Shown here piece by piece: positions 56,553-64,000 of a DNA stretch of 64,000 nt. How positions within the stretch are numbered: position 1 is the stretch's first letter; the number at the start of each line of letters is the position of its first letter. This stretch comes from Psychrobacter sp. P2G3 (GTDB lineage: Bacteria > Pseudomonadota > Gammaproteobacteria > Pseudomonadales > Moraxellaceae). The notes under the pieces are model-generated. The model saw only the letters and a program-made list of their open reading frames with translations. It had not been told where the DNA came from and ran no database searches. A program made the translations under genes and the position numbers. The stretch lies in NCBI RefSeq assembly GCF_001593285.1, contig NZ_CP012529.1:496001-560000 (forward strand). Direction: 5' to 3'.

Positions 56553-57242
56553 CTAGATACCTAAAGCCCCAATGAATATCGGTACCCAAACTGCGGTAAG
56601 CAAACCGTTCACCGCCAGTCCAAACGCAGCATAGCGTCCAGCAGTATGACTTATTTGCCAAGCTTCTACGGTACCAAAGGCATGAGCCGCTAGTCCTAAA
56701 GCCAAGCCTTTAGCACGGTCGTCATCAATACCGCGAAATAAAAATCGAGCCAAAGTGCCACCTATCAGTCCTGAGACAATAATAATTAAGTTAGCCATTG
56801 CCAGAGGTGCTTTAATCAAATCTGCCACACTCAGGCCAATAGGCGTGGTCACAGAACGGGTAGCGAAGGCCAGTATAGTGTCATGGCTCAGTGAGAATAT
56901 ATAAGCCAATGACATCGGTAGTAATGCCCCAACCAGACTAGCAATAACCACAATTAGAGTTAAGCTTTTGATAGGTAGACCTTTAAAACTCATCGCTGCC
57001 AGTGGTACAGCTAGCAATACGGTTACATAACCTAATAAGTGATCGAATACTGGTTTGGCAACACCGTAATAATTATTGTAATCCCACCGCAGAATGAATA
57101 AGAACACGATGACTAATACAAGCGCAGTGATAACCATAGGCAGCCAAGATATCTTCCTTGCTAATACGCGAGCAATCACGTGCGCCGCTAGAGTCAGTAA
57201 TATCGCTGCAAGGGTAGCCATAAATACACTATCAAAGCTCAT
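56553..57242 (-). CDS. LrgB/CidB family membrane protein
   Basis: 229 residues from the ATG at 57242 (MSFDSVFMATL), which has GGAGG just upstream; the frame's extension into the previous gene is not needed. It has several TM segments and the LrgB stretches AVPLAAMSFKGLPIKSL, TTPIGLSVADLI and GLAAHAFGTVEAWQ. LrgB/CidB proteins partner the holin-like CidA/LrgA, and have been linked to murein hydrolase control and pyruvate transport. It starts 16 bases after the cidA-like gene stop. Confidence 0.92.
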   Translation of the reverse strand: MSFDSVFMATLAAILLTLAAHVIARVLARKISWLPMVITALVLVIVFLFILRWDYNNYYGVAKPVFDHLLGYVTVLLAVPLAAMSFKGLPIKSLTLIVVIASLVGALLPMSLAYIFSLSHDTILAFATRSVTTPIGLSVADLIKAPLAMANLIIIVSGLIGGTLARFLFRGIDDDRAKGLALGLAAHAFGTVEAWQISHTAGRYAAFGLAVNGLLTAVWVPIFIGALGI

Positions 57243-57258
57243 AATTTTCCTCCGCAGC

Positions 57259-57693
57259 TCATTGCTGTCCCTTTTGCTGGTTAGTAGTGTCAGTATTGTT
57301 GTCTGCATTATGATTTAGCCAACGATTGGCAAGTAGCCCCAGACCCCAAAGCGGTATCAGCGTACTAATCAATATGGTTAGCATGACGCCCCATAACTCA
57401 TCACCTAATGCAAAAAGTAGCAAGCCTGCACCAGCTGATACTGGCAAAAAGGCAAAGCCGCTATCCACTAGTAGTGTATTGCTAGCTTTGGTCAACCAGC
57501 CCGGTAAACCTTTTAGCAATCGCCATGCTACAAGAATAAAAAACATCGCTACTAAACCAACTACATTGGCGGCTTTTTCAATACCCGCCCACTGACAAAT
57601 AACAACCGCTGTTTCACGGACAACAATAACCATAGCTAGCGTCAATATTAACGCAATCCATGGTGGCATAGTCGATGAGTGAGTCGTCTTCAT
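57259..57693 (-). CDS. CidA/LrgA family holin-like membrane protein
   Basis: 144 residues from the ATG at 57693, with AAGGA upstream. It has about four TM segments (PPWIALILTLAMVIVV; NVVGLVAMFFILVAW; GLLLFALGDELWGVM) and the conserved SGFAFLPVSAGAG. It forms a two-gene operon with the LrgB-like gene that follows. Confidence 0.87.
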   Translation of the reverse strand: MKTTHSSTMPPWIALILTLAMVIVVRETAVVICQWAGIEKAANVVGLVAMFFILVAWRLLKGLPGWLTKASNTLLVDSGFAFLPVSAGAGLLLFALGDELWGVMLTILISTLIPLWGLGLLANRWLNHNADNNTDTTNQQKGQQ

Positions 57694-58162
57694 AAGCATT
57701 CCTTGCCAAGATAGCAATTAGTAAATGTCATCAGTAAGATAGGATAAGGGTTGTGAGCTGTTGGCGTAGAAAGCTATGTTATAGTCAATCCACTATAAAA
57801 GAGTTACTGCGTTAATCTCGCTTGAAGTATTACATATACATCCGCACTCGGTTGCCTTGTACCGCTTTTAAATTGAATCGACTATATAGAATATGGTTAT
57901 AAGCGACAGGCAGTAGTGTGCAGTCAATAATAAATTTTATTGACTCTGTAATAAACTTCGCTTGATTATATACACAATAGATAGACTAATAAACCTTGCT
58001 AGATGGTCATATCTGACCAGCAAGGTTCAATACCTGAATTTGCTAAAAGTTTTTGCTACGTAAGTAGTTAGCATGGCTAGAATAAAAGAAGCCTGTACAA
58101 GCTAGATGATAGCAAGTACAGGCTTTTGTTTTAGATTAAAACATGACTCTCATCAAGTAGGT
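57694..58162. other. Gap between hflX and the cidA-lrgB pair, with a hairpin
   Basis: About 470 bases with no supported gene. At 58089-58127, AAGCCTGTAC pairs with its complement around a 17-base loop, just after the hflX stop; T-rich sequence follows on the plus side. It could end hflX transcription. The cidA promoter should be in the left part but was not placed. Confidence 0.5.
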
Positions 58163-59641
58163 CTAAGACGATGAATCAGTAGTGGATGGTTCATCAGTAT
58201 CCAAGTTGGCATCAGTATCGATGTCAAAATTAGTATCAGTCTCAAGAAAGTCATCAGACTCTTGAGTATTAGCATTCTCAAAGCCATCAGTAACTTGATC
58301 GTCTTTGATAGCTTTTTCAAATGGCTCAAGCGTAGGCATCAATAATGTTGCTTGCGCTAATGGTAAGACGTCTAATGGTGACAAGTTCGCTTGTCCCAGT
58401 AATTGCTTAAGTCTATCGCTTGGCAGACGAATGGTTAAGCATTCATGTCCCGTATCATCGTAACTTTCTGCTTGGATAACACCCAGCTCGTATAGTGTGT
58501 TTTTGAGCTGACCGGCATCATAAGGAAGGGTCAAGTCAAACGTGGTTAGGGTACCCGTCAGTAATTGCTGCACGGCAAGTGACAGCTCTTCCATGCCTAG
58601 ATTGTCTTTTGATGACACATATACACGATTGGGTTCACCTTCGGTCGCATAGCCTATATGCGCAGGCTCACCTGTCAAATCAATTTTATTATAGATATTG
58701 AGCACTGGTACATCGTTACTAATCTCAGCCAAGACATCTTTAACCGCTTGGATTTGCTCATGCATATCTTCACTAGATGAGTCGATGACATGTAGCAATA
58801 AATCAGCCTCTAGCGTCTCTTCCAAAGTAGCATGAAAAGACTCAACCAATTCATGCGGTAAGTGACGGACGAAACCAACGGTATCGACCAACACTACTCG
58901 CCCCACGCCTTGCCAGTCTAAGCGGCGTAAAGTAGGGTCTAAGGTTGCAAATAGCTGATCCGCTGCATAGATGTTTTCATCAACTAAGCGGTTAAACAAA
59001 GTTGACTTACCCGCGTTAGTATAGCCAACTAATGAAATCGTTGGCACATCTGATTTTTGACGCTTAGCTCGACCTTGCGCGCGAGTTTGTCTTACTTTAT
59101 CAAGCTTGTTCTTAAGCTGATTGACTCGTGTCTGTAGTAAGCGGCGATCTGTCTCAAGCTGAGTTTCACCTGGACCACGCAGACCGATACCACCTTTTTG
59201 ACGTTCCAAATGCGTCCAACCGCGTACTAAGCGCGTAGACAAATGGTTCAGCTGTGCCAGCTCTACCTGCAACTTACCTTCATAAGTACGCGCACGCTGA
59301 GCAAAGATGTCTAAAATTAAACCAGTGCGATCAAGTACGCGGCATTTAATCAACGCCTCAACATTACGCTCTTGTGATGGCGATAAGCTATGATTAAACA
59401 AAACAATATCGGCGTCATGTTCACGTACCAGTTCAGCGATTTCTTCTGCTTTACCGCTGCCAACGAAGTATTTGGCATCTGGTCTTGAGCGTGAGCCAGT
59501 GACGAGTGCTAAACGATCTGCACCTGCCGAATCCGCCAACAGCTCAAACTCGCCTAGATCGTCAGGATCTTGGATTTGACGGATGTCTAAATGTACGATA
59601 ATGGCGCGTTCGCCACCTGAATGTCTTTCAAAATAATCCAA
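58163..59641 (-). CDS. hflX: GTPase HflX with acidic C-terminal extension
   Basis: 492 residues against about 430 in E. coli. HflX splits stalled ribosomes under stress. The N-terminal domain (FVGSGKAEEIAELV; LFNHSLSPSQERN) and the linker GGIGLRGPGETQLETDRR are typical. G motifs are GYTNAGKSTLFN, VDTVGFVRHLP and NKIDL. The last 60 or so residues are an acidic Asp/Thr/Asn stretch with repeated DTD units. hfq, a frequent neighbour, is not here. Confidence 0.95.
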   Translation of the reverse strand: MDYFERHSGGERAIIVHLDIRQIQDPDDLGEFELLADSAGADRLALVTGSRSRPDAKYFVGSGKAEEIAELVREHDADIVLFNHSLSPSQERNVEALIKCRVLDRTGLILDIFAQRARTYEGKLQVELAQLNHLSTRLVRGWTHLERQKGGIGLRGPGETQLETDRRLLQTRVNQLKNKLDKVRQTRAQGRAKRQKSDVPTISLVGYTNAGKSTLFNRLVDENIYAADQLFATLDPTLRRLDWQGVGRVVLVDTVGFVRHLPHELVESFHATLEETLEADLLLHVIDSSSEDMHEQIQAVKDVLAEISNDVPVLNIYNKIDLTGEPAHIGYATEGEPNRVYVSSKDNLGMEELSLAVQQLLTGTLTTFDLTLPYDAGQLKNTLYELGVIQAESYDDTGHECLTIRLPSDRLKQLLGQANLSPLDVLPLAQATLLMPTLEPFEKAIKDDQVTDGFENANTQESDDFLETDTNFDIDTDANLDTDEPSTTDSSS

Positions 59642-60079
59642 AGAGTATCACCTATGAATAGAGTAAATAAATCGCTACTATTATATGAGATTGGCTCATT
59701 AAAGCAGCGTTAAGATAAGGTCTATATGTGGTCTGATGTCTTGATATTAAAGCGTATAAAGATAATTAACGATTGTTTTATGTTACAGAGCTATTTGTAA
59801 AACTTATCCTTATTAATAGTACAGTCTTCAAAGTGAATAGTAATAATGATAAAAAACGCTAAATAAACAGAGTGAAATTTTAGTAAAATAATAAAGAGTA
59901 TTAGGCCAAAAGTAGCATGTTAGGACTGAGTGAACAAATCGTCACTGACTGACAAAATTTTGTTATACTTATCTCGTTTTTTGCCGTTAAGATGTACGTC
60001 TTAACCTGCAGACTTAATCCAAATTTTCTAATTTAAATAAATAATTATCCAAACAGTTATCTAATTATGAGGGACACAG
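59642..60079. promoter_or_regulatory. Divergent hflX-plsC region with extended -10
   Basis: About 440 AT-rich bases. TGTTATACT at 59961-59969 is an extended -10 pointing to the PlsC gene, giving a leader of about 100 bases. No other structure was recognised. Confidence 0.45.
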
Positions 60080-60904
60080 ATGAGCCAATCTAAGTCAGGC
60101 TTTTCGCTCAGAAAACAGCTAGGTCGTGGTAAGCAAATCGCTGGTATGACCTCTACTATTGCCGGTGGTATGCGGACAGCGCAACGTATTGGTGCCTTTC
60201 GTGAGCCACCACGTGAGACGCTACCACGCTATATCCAGACCTTTTGCCGCAAGATGGCAGGCTCCTTTGGCGTTAAAATTGTCCAAGTTGAGCCTGTGCC
60301 GCAACATCATGGTCTATGGGTATCCAACCATGTCTCATGGATGGATATTCCGGTAGTCGGCACAGTCAGTCCAGCCTTCTTTTTATCAAAGGCAGAGATT
60401 GGTGATTGGCCTATCTTCGGTAAGCTTGTGCATGCAGCAGGAACAGTGTTTATTAAACGTGGCTCTGGTGACGTAGGCTCAGTCACGACGCAAATTGCCA
60501 GCTTCTTGAATGAAGGCTTTTCGGTGATATTTTTCCCCGAAGCGACCACAACTGATGGCAAAAAGGTAAAACGTATTCATGGCACCTTATTGCAATCGGC
60601 TATCGACGCTGACGTGCCTATTCAGCCGCTAGTGTTATGCTATGTTAATAAGGACGGCACGTTGAGTGAAGAGTTGCCTTATTATGGCAAGCTTACGATG
60701 AAAACCAGTATAAAACGGGTGTTAGATAGTAAAGATGTGACCGCTTATGTATTGCCGCTTGAGCCGTTAGACCCGAACGGCCGTAGTAAGAGTGAGCTGA
60801 CCAATATATTACAGAAGCGTATGCAAGATGGTTTAGCGGAGCTACATAATCGCGTGTTAAGTCAACCTGCTAATAAAATAGAAAAATTGGCTTCAACTTC
60901 GTAA
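60080..60904 (+). CDS. 1-acyl-sn-glycerol-3-phosphate acyltransferase (PlsC family)
   Basis: 274 residues. It adds the second acyl chain to lysophosphatidic acid in phospholipid synthesis, at the inner membrane. The catalytic HX4D is in WVSNHVSWMDIPVV. The substrate motif is FFPEATTTDGKKV, and IKRGSGD is the third block. GAGGGA precedes the ATG. Related family members acylate ornithine lipids, so the exact acceptor is not certain. Confidence 0.88.
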   Translation: MSQSKSGFSLRKQLGRGKQIAGMTSTIAGGMRTAQRIGAFREPPRETLPRYIQTFCRKMAGSFGVKIVQVEPVPQHHGLWVSNHVSWMDIPVVGTVSPAFFLSKAEIGDWPIFGKLVHAAGTVFIKRGSGDVGSVTTQIASFLNEGFSVIFFPEATTTDGKKVKRIHGTLLQSAIDADVPIQPLVLCYVNKDGTLSEELPYYGKLTMKTSIKRVLDSKDVTAYVLPLEPLDPNGRSKSELTNILQKRMQDGLAELHNRVLSQPANKIEKLASTS

Positions 60905-60933
60905 TTTATTGAAGTGCTTGAAATCGCTATTAG

Positions 60934-60980
60934 AAAAGGCGCAAATCGCAGCGATAACACTAGCGATTTGCGCCTTTTTT
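60934..60980. terminator. Terminator between plsC-family and aldo/keto reductase genes
   Basis: AAAAGGCGCAAATCGC pairs with its complement around a 13-base loop and is followed by a T-run; the A-tract may serve the convergent gene too. Confidence 0.9.
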
Positions 60981-61020
60981 ATGTCAGTGATAACCACTAA
61001 GTAAGGTTAGTCATACAACT

Positions 61021-62061
61021 CTATGGAGACGGATTAGGCTGGCGTGTATGCACCGCTTCTATAGCGTCAATTACATCGGTGGTCAAGGTCAAGTTAATGC
61101 TGTCGATATTTGACTTTAACTGTTCGAGAGTCGTTGCCCCAATGATATTACTGGTGACAAATGAGCGTGAATTGACGAATGCCAGTGCCATTTGAGCCAT
61201 ATCTAATCCGGCATCAGCTGCTATCTTGGCATACTGAGCCGTCGCTTCTTTTGCCTGTTCATTAACGTAGCGCTCAAAACGGTCATATTTAGTCAAGCGT
61301 GCACCAGCAGGTCGTTTGCCATCGAGATATTTACCTGATAGTACGCCAAAGCCAAGCGGTGAGTAAGCGAGTAAACCGACGTTCGAACGATGCGAAATCT
61401 CTGCCATTCCTACTTCATATAAACGGTTAAGCAAGCTATATGGATTTTGCACAGTAATCGGTGCTTTTAGACCATTTTTATCTGCTTCCCACAGATAGCG
61501 CATCAAACCCCAAGCGGTATCATTGGATAGTCCATAAGCACGAATACGACCTTTTTTAATCTCATCGTTTAAAGCGCTGATGGTTTCCAAAAATGGCGTT
61601 AAGTCTTCTAACGGTTGCGCGGCCATGTCTTCAGTATAACCACGCTGTCCAAAATAGTTTGATTGACGTTCAGGCCAGTGCAGCTGATAGATATCGATAT
61701 AATCCGTTTGCAGACGCTCAAGATTGCCATCAATAGCGCTACTTATTTGTTCAGCGGTATAACGGGTTTGTCCGTCACGTAAAAAGCTCATTGGCGACAT
61801 TTTGCTAGCGAGTATGACTTTGTCGCGCTGCTTGGTTTTATTGAACCAAGTGCCGACGTAACGTTCGGTGTCACCTTGTTTGTCTTTGTCCGGCGGTGAA
61901 GGATACATCTCTGCAGTATCCCAAAAATTTACGCCTTCGCTTAGCGCCATATCCATTTGCTCATGTGCTTGAGCCTCAGTATTTTGCTGTCCCCATGTCA
62001 TCGTACCTAGACAGATTTTAGAAACTTTTTCGTCGATTTGCGGAAGCATTTGATATTGCAT
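61021..62061 (-). CDS. Aldo/keto reductase (Tas-like)
   Basis: 346 residues. An NADPH-dependent reductase fold: VNFWDTAEMYPSP carries the Asp and catalytic Tyr, VILASKMS the Lys, and DIYQLHWPER the His. LGTMTWGQQNTEAQAHEQMD near the N-terminus is of the Tas type. The substrate is unknown. It starts with ATG at 62061, after an AAGGA. Confidence 0.92.
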   Translation of the reverse strand: MQYQMLPQIDEKVSKICLGTMTWGQQNTEAQAHEQMDMALSEGVNFWDTAEMYPSPPDKDKQGDTERYVGTWFNKTKQRDKVILASKMSPMSFLRDGQTRYTAEQISSAIDGNLERLQTDYIDIYQLHWPERQSNYFGQRGYTEDMAAQPLEDLTPFLETISALNDEIKKGRIRAYGLSNDTAWGLMRYLWEADKNGLKAPITVQNPYSLLNRLYEVGMAEISHRSNVGLLAYSPLGFGVLSGKYLDGKRPAGARLTKYDRFERYVNEQAKEATAQYAKIAADAGLDMAQMALAFVNSRSFVTSNIIGATTLEQLKSNIDSINLTLTTDVIDAIEAVHTRQPNPSP

Positions 62062-62110
62062 ACGAGTATCCTTTTTGAGATTGTTTATTCCATATATTAT
62101 TTTTAGGCTA

Positions 62111-62608
62111 TCACATTATTTGGACGCCAGTGACGCCAGGTGGAGTCACTTTAAAGACCTTTACTTTGAACAATACTGACTGACCAGCAAGAGGATGATT
62201 AAAATCCACTTCTATCTCATCATCATTGATAGCACTAATCGTACCGGGTAGGGTGTTTTTACCTTTATCTTCAAATTCGACCAACATCCCAATTTCTGGA
62301 CTGTCAGTGACGAGAGCGAATTGAGTACGACTAAAATGCTGTATATTTTCAGGATTCCACTCACCAAAAGCTTGCTCAGGATCAAGGTGGGCGGAGCGAG
62401 TGTCGCCAGCACGTAAGTTCATCAGTACTTGCTCAAAACCTGGTAATAAACTCTCATCACCAATAGTTAGCGTCACGGGTGAATCACGGTTGAAGGTTGA
62501 ATCAATAGTGGTGCCGTTTTCTAGCGACACTTCAAAATGTAGCTTAACGAGGCTGCCAAAGGTGATGCGCGTGTCCTCGTTAGGATTAATAAATTGAGAA
62601 TCGGTCAT
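62111..62608 (-). CDS. FKBP-type peptidyl-prolyl isomerase (SlpA/FkpB)
   Basis: 165 residues. The SlpA/FkpB layout has an FKBP part (VKLHFEVSLENGTTIDSTF; LLPGFEQVLMNLRAGDTRSA) and an inserted IF domain (MLVEFEDKGKNTLPGTIS). VDFNHPLAGQSVLFKVKV is the typical C-terminal stretch. It is a cytoplasmic chaperone and isomerase. It lies 49 bases before the aldo/keto reductase gene on the same strand. Confidence 0.92.
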   Translation of the reverse strand: MTDSQFINPNEDTRITFGSLVKLHFEVSLENGTTIDSTFNRDSPVTLTIGDESLLPGFEQVLMNLRAGDTRSAHLDPEQAFGEWNPENIQHFSRTQFALVTDSPEIGMLVEFEDKGKNTLPGTISAINDDEIEVDFNHPLAGQSVLFKVKVFKVTPPGVTGVQIM

Positions 62609-63140
62609 AGTAATGTGTCTTTTATTGAATAAGATTTAGAGGGTTAATTATAATAGAGAGTTTAGCATAATCACCTAGCTAAGCACGATTGTGCCATCAG
62701 AAGGCTTCAAAATAGAGATAAGATTTTAAATAGTACCTATCATTTATATTATTGTAAGGTGCACTATTTAATTTATTTGAATTATTATCAATCGCTGCAA
62801 AAAGCGAAAATATTGATTGTATCTCAAAGATAAATTTTTGTTTACTTAAGTTCCTTTATTGTAATTAAGATGTTAAAGTTGTTTTAGAGCGTAAGTGGTT
62901 TTTGACTCATTATTATGCTTGTTTTTGAACATTGGCTTAATCTCATTTGCTTTTTACATTTTTGATTTTGACTTCACCATGATGTCATCTGACATAAGAT
63001 CAAAGTCTCTTATTTAAGCCTTATTACGTTGCTACATCTCTTTGAGACATTAGTATTAAGTAAGTTACTAATCTTAATATCGTAGATACTTAAGCAGTAC
63101 AGCTAAATTACTTGTTAATTTGAAAGGAAGGAAGAGAAAA
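62609..63140. other. AT-rich gap before the lipoprotein pair
   Basis: About 530 bases with no supported gene. A small inverted repeat, CAATCGCT with AGCG and GATTG, lies near 62789-62818. The promoter of the lipoprotein pair should be here, but I could not place it. Confidence 0.5.
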
Positions 63141-63536
63141 ATGAAAATCATATTTACGCTATTGGCTGCTTTATCGCTCGGTGGCTGTGTTTCAGCATCT
63201 CAGCATGCTGAACAAGTGCAAAGCAATAGCAATCTCTCTGTAGGAGTTGTCCAAAAACAGATCAAAGTTGGAATGAGTGGCGCAGATGTATTACAAGCAC
63301 TTGGCTCACCAAACATGGTTTCTACAGATGATCAAAGAAGAGAAGTTTGGGTTTACGACAAAGTAGCAACAGATACCGTACAGTCATCAAGTACAGGTTG
63401 GGTATTTGCTGTTCTAGCTGGTGGTCAGACGAGCTCAGCTGCATCATCTAGATCACAAAGAACATTGACTATCATAATAAAATTTGATGAGCAAAACTTG
63501 GTAAGAGACTTTGCCTACCATTCCTCGAAATTCTAA
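63141..63536 (+). CDS. Small lipoprotein with SmpA/OmlA-like domain
   Basis: 131 residues from the ATG at 63141, with a strong AAGGAAGGAAGAG before it. The frame's earlier TTG start lies inside that Shine-Dalgarno stretch and is rejected. The lipobox is LGGC. VGVVQKQIKVGMSGADVLQA followed by LGSPN resembles the BamE/SmpA/OmlA fold (a 'K.GMs..dV...lGsP' pattern). Then come a Ser/Gly-rich loop and TIIIKFDEQNLVRDF. It is likely outer- or inner-membrane bound and periplasmic. The function is not known. The next lipoprotein gene follows 11 bases later. Confidence 0.82.
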   Translation: MKIIFTLLAALSLGGCVSASQHAEQVQSNSNLSVGVVQKQIKVGMSGADVLQALGSPNMVSTDDQRREVWVYDKVATDTVQSSSTGWVFAVLAGGQTSSAASSRSQRTLTIIIKFDEQNLVRDFAYHSSKF

Positions 63537-63547
63537 AGGCAAACTAA

Positions 63548-64000
63548 ATGAAAAAGCTTAAATACATATTTGTTGCTTGCGCTTTAGGAATAACAGGTTG
63601 TGCAACAACTGCACCAGAAAACTTATTCCAAGTAGCAGAGACTTCACTACAAGATCGACAATTGCAGTCGAGATTTTTTGAAACAAATAACGAAGTAGAA
63701 CTTCTTTCAGCTGGAGTAGCTGTGTTGCAAGACATGGGATATTCAATAGATGAAACAGAGACAAAATCAGGTGTTGTGACCGCGTCTAAAACTGTAGATG
63801 CTACTAACAATGCGCAGATAGCGGGTGCTGTATTGCTAGCTGTACTTGGTGGCGGAAACATGTCGATTGATAGCCAGCAACAAATAAAAGTTAGTTTCGT
63901 AACGTTGCCGTCTAAAAATAATAAAAACGGTTATTTAGCTAGAGCTACTTTCCAACGCATTGTGACGAATACACAAGGACAAGTAACCAAAGCCGAAACA
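63548..64000 (+). CDS. Lipoprotein of unknown function (C-terminus outside window)
   Basis: 151 codons are open to the window end. MKKLKYIFVACALGITGC is a lipoprotein signal with lipobox ITGC. The visible part has LQSRFFETNNEVELLSAGVA and VLQDMGYSIDETETKSGVV, then an Ala/Gly hydrophobic stretch (IAGAVLLAVLGGG) and KVSFVTLPSKNNKNGYLARA. No family is recognised with confidence. It is co-transcribed with the SmpA-like lipoprotein upstream, which suggests a shared complex. Confidence 0.75.
   Translation, partial: MKKLKYIFVACALGITGCATTAPENLFQVAETSLQDRQLQSRFFETNNEVELLSAGVAVLQDMGYSIDETETKSGVVTASKTVDATNNAQIAGAVLLAVLGGGNMSIDSQQQIKVSFVTLPSKNNKNGYLARATFQRIVTNTQGQVTKAET

Overview
The window looks like chromosome from a moderately AT-rich gammaproteobacterium of the Moraxellaceae, most likely Psychrobacter. 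The evidence is gene order and protein character, not a database match. Telling blocks are lepA-lepB-DUF4845-rnc-era-recO-pdxJ, coaD-ferredoxin, gacS divergent from cysM-(exonuclease)-rlmD-relA, and rpsB-tsf. Several housekeeping proteins also carry acidic, low-complexity extensions. I see no insertion sequence, prophage, rRNA operon or CRISPR array.

Layout. 1-8 kb: a YgiQ-type radical SAM protein (cut by the window edge), an Lrp/AsnC regulator divergent from an EamA/RarD-like exporter, smpB, coaD, a 2x[4Fe-4S] ferredoxin, and bioA-bioD. 8.0-8.7 kb: RNase P RNA and an elongator tRNA-Met. 8.9-17.5 kb: a complete export and lipid-linker gene set for a group 2 (ABC-transporter-dependent) capsule, kpsM-T-E-D-C-S, with no sugar-specific genes beside it. 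17.9-25.3 kb: the lepA-to-pdxJ housekeeping run. 25.4-31.8 kb: a FimT/GspH pseudopilin, an OmpA-family porin-like protein, typA/bipA, a small exported protein and mutM. 32-42.7 kb: relA, rlmD, a PolB-type exonuclease and cysM on the minus strand, divergent from a large GacS/BarA hybrid kinase. 42.9-45.2 kb: a crotonase and a Bcr/CflA drug exporter.

45.5-52.7 kb is the most unusual part. It holds three paralogous family-3 solute-binding lipoproteins with no ABC permease or ATPase. The third is followed after 12 bases by a membrane-anchored CheA-like kinase (two TM segments, a helical periplasmic sensor, a PAS-like domain, an Hpt domain with His434, and a CheA-type ATPase, but no CheW-like domain). 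A CheY-like receiver and two CheX-type phosphatases follow. All three binding-protein genes carry a nearly identical 28-bp block upstream, and related hairpin terminators separate them. I read this as a self-contained chemosensory-like relay in which amino-acid-binding lipoproteins feed a fused receptor-CheA. The parts are visible in the sequence; the wiring is inference.

53-64 kb: rpsB with a structured leader that could be an S2-binding regulatory RNA, tsf, a lytic transglycosylase, a cidA-lrgB pair, hflX, a PlsC acyltransferase, an aldo/keto reductase, an FKBP-type isomerase, and two small lipoproteins of which the last is cut by the window end. Recurring TGnTATACT extended -10 elements precede coaD, rnpB, typA and plsC, and look like a common promoter type here.
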